Positions 61,801 to 64,000 of a stretch of DNA of 64,000 nucleotides are shown here, one piece after another (position 1 is the first letter of the stretch; the number at the start of each line of letters is the position of its first letter). This DNA comes from Ciona intestinalis. Lineage: Eukaryota > Chordata > Ascidiacea > Phlebobranchia > Cionidae. The notes beneath the pieces were generated by a model, which was not told where the DNA came from, made no database searches, and worked only from the letters and a program-made list of their open reading frames with translations. Position numbers and translations under genes: made by a program. The DNA lies in assembly GCF_000224145.3 (NCBI RefSeq), contig NW_004190417.1:124001-188000 (forward strand). Direction: 5' to 3'.

Positions 61801-63959
61801 GACAACGTTCCCTTTGACCACGCAATTTTAATGCCAATAAATATAGTAGGGTACCATTTGCACATAAAATTCCATATTTTTTTCTAACCGTGTTTTAAAC
61901 AAATAATCACGCGCTTTCAAGGTCGCGAAGATACGATTATATAAACCCACAAATATTCGTTGTTTAATACTAAATGGGATTATAATAGAGAATGAAAACA
62001 TAGACCATCTCATCGTAACCTACTCTATACGAAACTTGTATTTTTAAGCGTAATAGCGTGTTCCTTTTGGTGGTATAGTATTGGTGATGTTGTAATGTAT
62101 TTTATAAACAGAAAGTCGAAAAACGGTGATCGACACACCACGTGACCATATCTCCTTTACTAAAGCAACATGCTAATTATGCGGAACGATTACCTTTTAA
62201 ACCAAGATAAGCACAATGACTGCTGCATTAGCAAAACGTTGGGCACAAAATTCAAAAACAAATAGTGGACACATAGCCTTATTAGGCATTGATATCAAGT
62301 ACTATGGGAGAAGACGGAACACCTTTGGTACATAATGTCCACATTTTCGGATCGTGTTTAAAACAATTAACACCGGTCTATAGTAGTCTCATGAGGATAC
62401 GGTTTTATATATTTTTTGAATATTTTTTGTTTAAATGTGACGATAAAATCGAATGAAAAGGTGTCACAACCCTACTATTAGGACTTTATATATTGCGATT
62501 AGTTTTAACCGTACAAAAAGTTGTTAAAGCATGTCACGGCCTAAATTTATAAATTCAAAATATTTTCTATAATGACGCGTATAAATACCTTAGATAAAAT
62601 ATGATAATAGTCACTACCCGCCTCGTAAAATACGCGCAATGAGGCGAACCTACGATGCGCCAATAAATAAAGCAAGTAACTACTCAATCTGTCTTTTATT
62701 TCACTACTTTCTCTATTATGATGTCACGCGGGATCTGATAGAGAGAAACGGTCGACCAAAATGCGAACATTGGGGTCATGAAAAGGCTAAAACGAACTGA
62801 ACTTTACCATAAAACATCGCGAAAGGTATATAAATGCGACCCTGGCAAAATATCATTTGACGATGATAAATGAAGTTAGTTATGTGACGATGGGTGGTCC
62901 AAAACATTTGTTAAAGGAATGTTTTATGTTTGAACATTAAACTTAAGTAACAATTTTTTATTTAAACTATTTCTATACTATAAATTGACGATCGGTTGTT
63001 TTGAGTGAACCGAACGTGAATACCATGTACAATGTTGATTTGTAATCGATCTTTCCAAATCTCCGAAATAATTGCTCATTTACTTACTAATTAAGCCTTA
63101 ATCAAGAAAACGAAATCTATGTGACGATAATTGCGTGTTTCTTTTGGGAATAGCAGTATGATCGTTTTTAATATGAAATACAGCTTCGCACTTGCTTTCT
63201 CGTGTCACCTTAAACTGTAACAAAATGGCGGAGCTCGCTTAAAACTGAAAATTAATAGGAGCGTGCGTAGTCCTATCGTTAAGTCTGTGTTAAACTTTAC
63301 AACTTACTGCTTTTCGGTGGGTTTCTCTTTATCTTCATCCAATCGTAAGTGTTACTCGGCAGTGTGTTGGTACATTGAGGGCTCGCAGTAGGAGTATCAT
63401 ACGCGGAATTTGGCGGAGAAATGCGATCTTGGACGCCGCAAGAATTAATGACCGAGTCGTTCGTTTCATTTCGAGAAACATTTGGACCCAAAATGCATGG
63501 GTTGTATTGGGAATATAACGAATTGTTTGAAAATGTGCTCGTATATAAGGGATTGGAGGTTGGGTACGATTCATTGATTGAATAACTTTGGTGTACATAG
63601 TTTGAATCGGCCCCCACAAGTTGGTTGCAGTAGGGAGTACTTGTGTTATAGTTTAAGCAAGCAGGTGAATATGCATAGGGTGAATTATCTGTTGAATGTA
63701 CAGTTGTACCAACAGGTCCTGTTGGAGAGTTCTCTCGGGAGCTTCTGCCAGGACTACCTTCATTTTGTGGCGTTACTGTCGATTCATTGTGATTTCGGAT
63801 GGATTCAACAGTTCTGTATATTCCGTATGCAGATGTTTCATGTGGTAACACAGTTGGCTTATTGGCATGAGAAGTAGGGAATGGGCCTTGCGGGGTGATG
63901 TGGTTGGTATAGGAATTTGAGTTTGAAGCATGAACCGGGTATTTCATGTACGAATTCAT
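58802..63959 (-). CDS. Hox1: Homeobox protein Hox1 (labial class)
   Basis: Three exons (63308-63959, 59566-59744, 58802-59068) give 365 residues. The hexapeptide [10 protein letters not shown] is at residues 204-213, the site that binds the PBC cofactor (Pbx/extradenticle). The homeodomain is at residues 234-293 ([40 protein letters not shown], then [15 protein letters not shown]). The labial-class signature is exact in helix 1 and helix 3, with Q50 and N51. The intron between positions 44 and 45 is also known in Drosophila labial. The N-terminal half is Ser-, Thr-, Asn- and Tyr-rich, and the tail is Ser-rich. The start is the first ATG in frame; upstream in-frame codons are non-ATG. An AG at about 63972 (ACTCTTTTGTTAG) could be a splice or trans-splice acceptor. 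Hox1 is a nuclear transcription factor that specifies anterior neural and epidermal fate, and in ascidians it is retinoic-acid responsive. Confidence 0.96.
59069..59565 (-). other. Hox1 intron 2, within the homeobox
   Basis: 497 bp with a GTAACT donor and a GGAAG acceptor. I found no perfect direct-repeat retinoic acid element. It contains a GGTTGACC palindrome-like word near 59190 and TTGATTAA near 59335 and 59468, which are generic homeodomain-type sites. Confidence 0.5.
59808..60760. mobile_element. TATAGTAGGG-family element in Hox1 intron 1
   Basis: The left end ATATAGTACGGTGAGGTAAG and TGGGAAACC is diverged. Internal phrases (TAATATAATGTAGGTTTGGG, GTTTTCGAGCTGGTAAAATT, TTTTAATCGGTTTTT) follow those of the element at 11498-13050. 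The right end, GTCACATCTTTCACACC, is decayed. Confidence 0.55.
60950..61300. other. GC-richer block in Hox1 intron 1
   Basis: Compared with the neighbouring AT-rich repeats, this block is less repetitive and richer in CG. It holds no open frame with protein-like features. It is a reasonable place for an enhancer, but nothing in the sequence proves that. Confidence 0.3.
61728..61739. promoter_or_regulatory. Candidate nuclear-receptor half-site palindrome in Hox1 intron 1
   Basis: AGTTCATGAACC is two RGTTCA half-sites in inverted orientation with no spacer, inside a CG-rich unique block (61560-61830). Retinoid receptors usually prefer direct repeats, so this is only a candidate. Confidence 0.25.
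61843..62029. mobile_element. Short TATAGTAGGG-family MITE in Hox1 intron 1
   Basis: The left end TATAGTAGGGTACCATTTGC and the right end (CATCGTAACCTACTCTATA) are in inverted orientation. The interior has GTGTTTTAAACAAATAATCA and GCGAAGATACG, as in the other short copies. Confidence 0.6.
62299..62479. mobile_element. Short TATAGTAGGG-family MITE in Hox1 intron 1
   Basis: The left end AGTACTATGGGAGAAGACGG, then AACACCTTTGGTACATAATG, pairs with the right end (AAAGGTGTCACAACCCTACTATTA). The interior has CGTGTTTAAAACAATTAACA. Confidence 0.65.
62480..63307 (-). other. Hox1 intron 1, exon-1-proximal part
   Basis: Unique-looking sequence without genes. GGTATATAAATG near 62825 is TATA-like, but it lies downstream of Hox1 exon 1. 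I see nothing else to annotate. Confidence 0.4.
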
Positions 63960-64000
63960 CTTACACCTTTCTAACAAAAGAGTATTTAATAGTCTTGGCA

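Noticed and set aside
63335..63877. Alternative frames over Hox1 exon 1 on both strands
   Set aside because: They overlap the Hox1 frame, which alone carries the hexapeptide and joins to the homeobox in phase.

Overview
The window looks like a tunicate nuclear genome, most likely Ciona. It is AT-rich, and its genes are split into many small exons. It carries a clear anterior Hox gene (labial/Hox1 class) whose nearest recognisable neighbours are not Hox genes, as known for the dispersed Ciona Hox complement. Introns are packed with short inverted-repeat transposons and tRNA-derived SINEs. The species is an inference; no ribosomal or mitochondrial marker is present. There are two assembly gaps (36579-36780 and 39671-39720) and one ambiguous base (5124).

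Region 1 (1 to about 36.2 kb, minus strand) is one very large gene that runs off the left edge. I resolve 35 complete fibronectin type III (FN3) modules and part of a 36th. In the core, each module is built from a first-half exon of almost always exactly 78 bp, ending just after the conserved Trp, and a second-half exon of about 170-210 bp. Every core intron is phase 1. The first and the last two modules have different exon structures, so the core looks like an array grown by repeated duplication of an exon pair. The module style (FN3 only, with SVG-like ends of the F strand) recalls R3-type receptor tyrosine phosphatases, but no membrane segment or phosphatase domain lies in the window.

Region 2 (about 36.2-46.2 kb) has no gene I can support. 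It holds a DNA-transposon relic next to an assembly gap, a GC-rich minisatellite, several tandem duplications, a Harbinger-like MITE and a tRNA-like relic.

Region 3 (46.2-56.8 kb, plus strand) is a five-exon F-box/leucine-rich-repeat gene that I identify as FBXL15. Its 5.3 kb third intron is a nest of transposons, and its fourth intron carries a frameshifted, duplicated pseudogene.

Region 4 (57.6-58.2 kb, plus strand) is a compact three-exon gene for a small four-helix membrane protein of the claudin/PMP22 type, with a likely spliced-leader acceptor two bases before its ATG. It converges on Hox1 (58.8-64.0 kb, minus strand), which has three exons, the TYDWMK hexapeptide, and a homeobox interrupted between homeodomain positions 44 and 45.

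Mobile DNA is the other theme. One family with TATAGTAGGG...GGGACAC termini has at least seven copies in the window, three of them in the first Hox1 intron. There are hAT-like elements with perfect target-site duplications, a TTAA-flanked MITE, and a 2.5 kb element with long inverted repeats enclosing a decayed ORF. I see no clearly new biological system. The strongest item for follow-up is the FN3 array and its exon logic.
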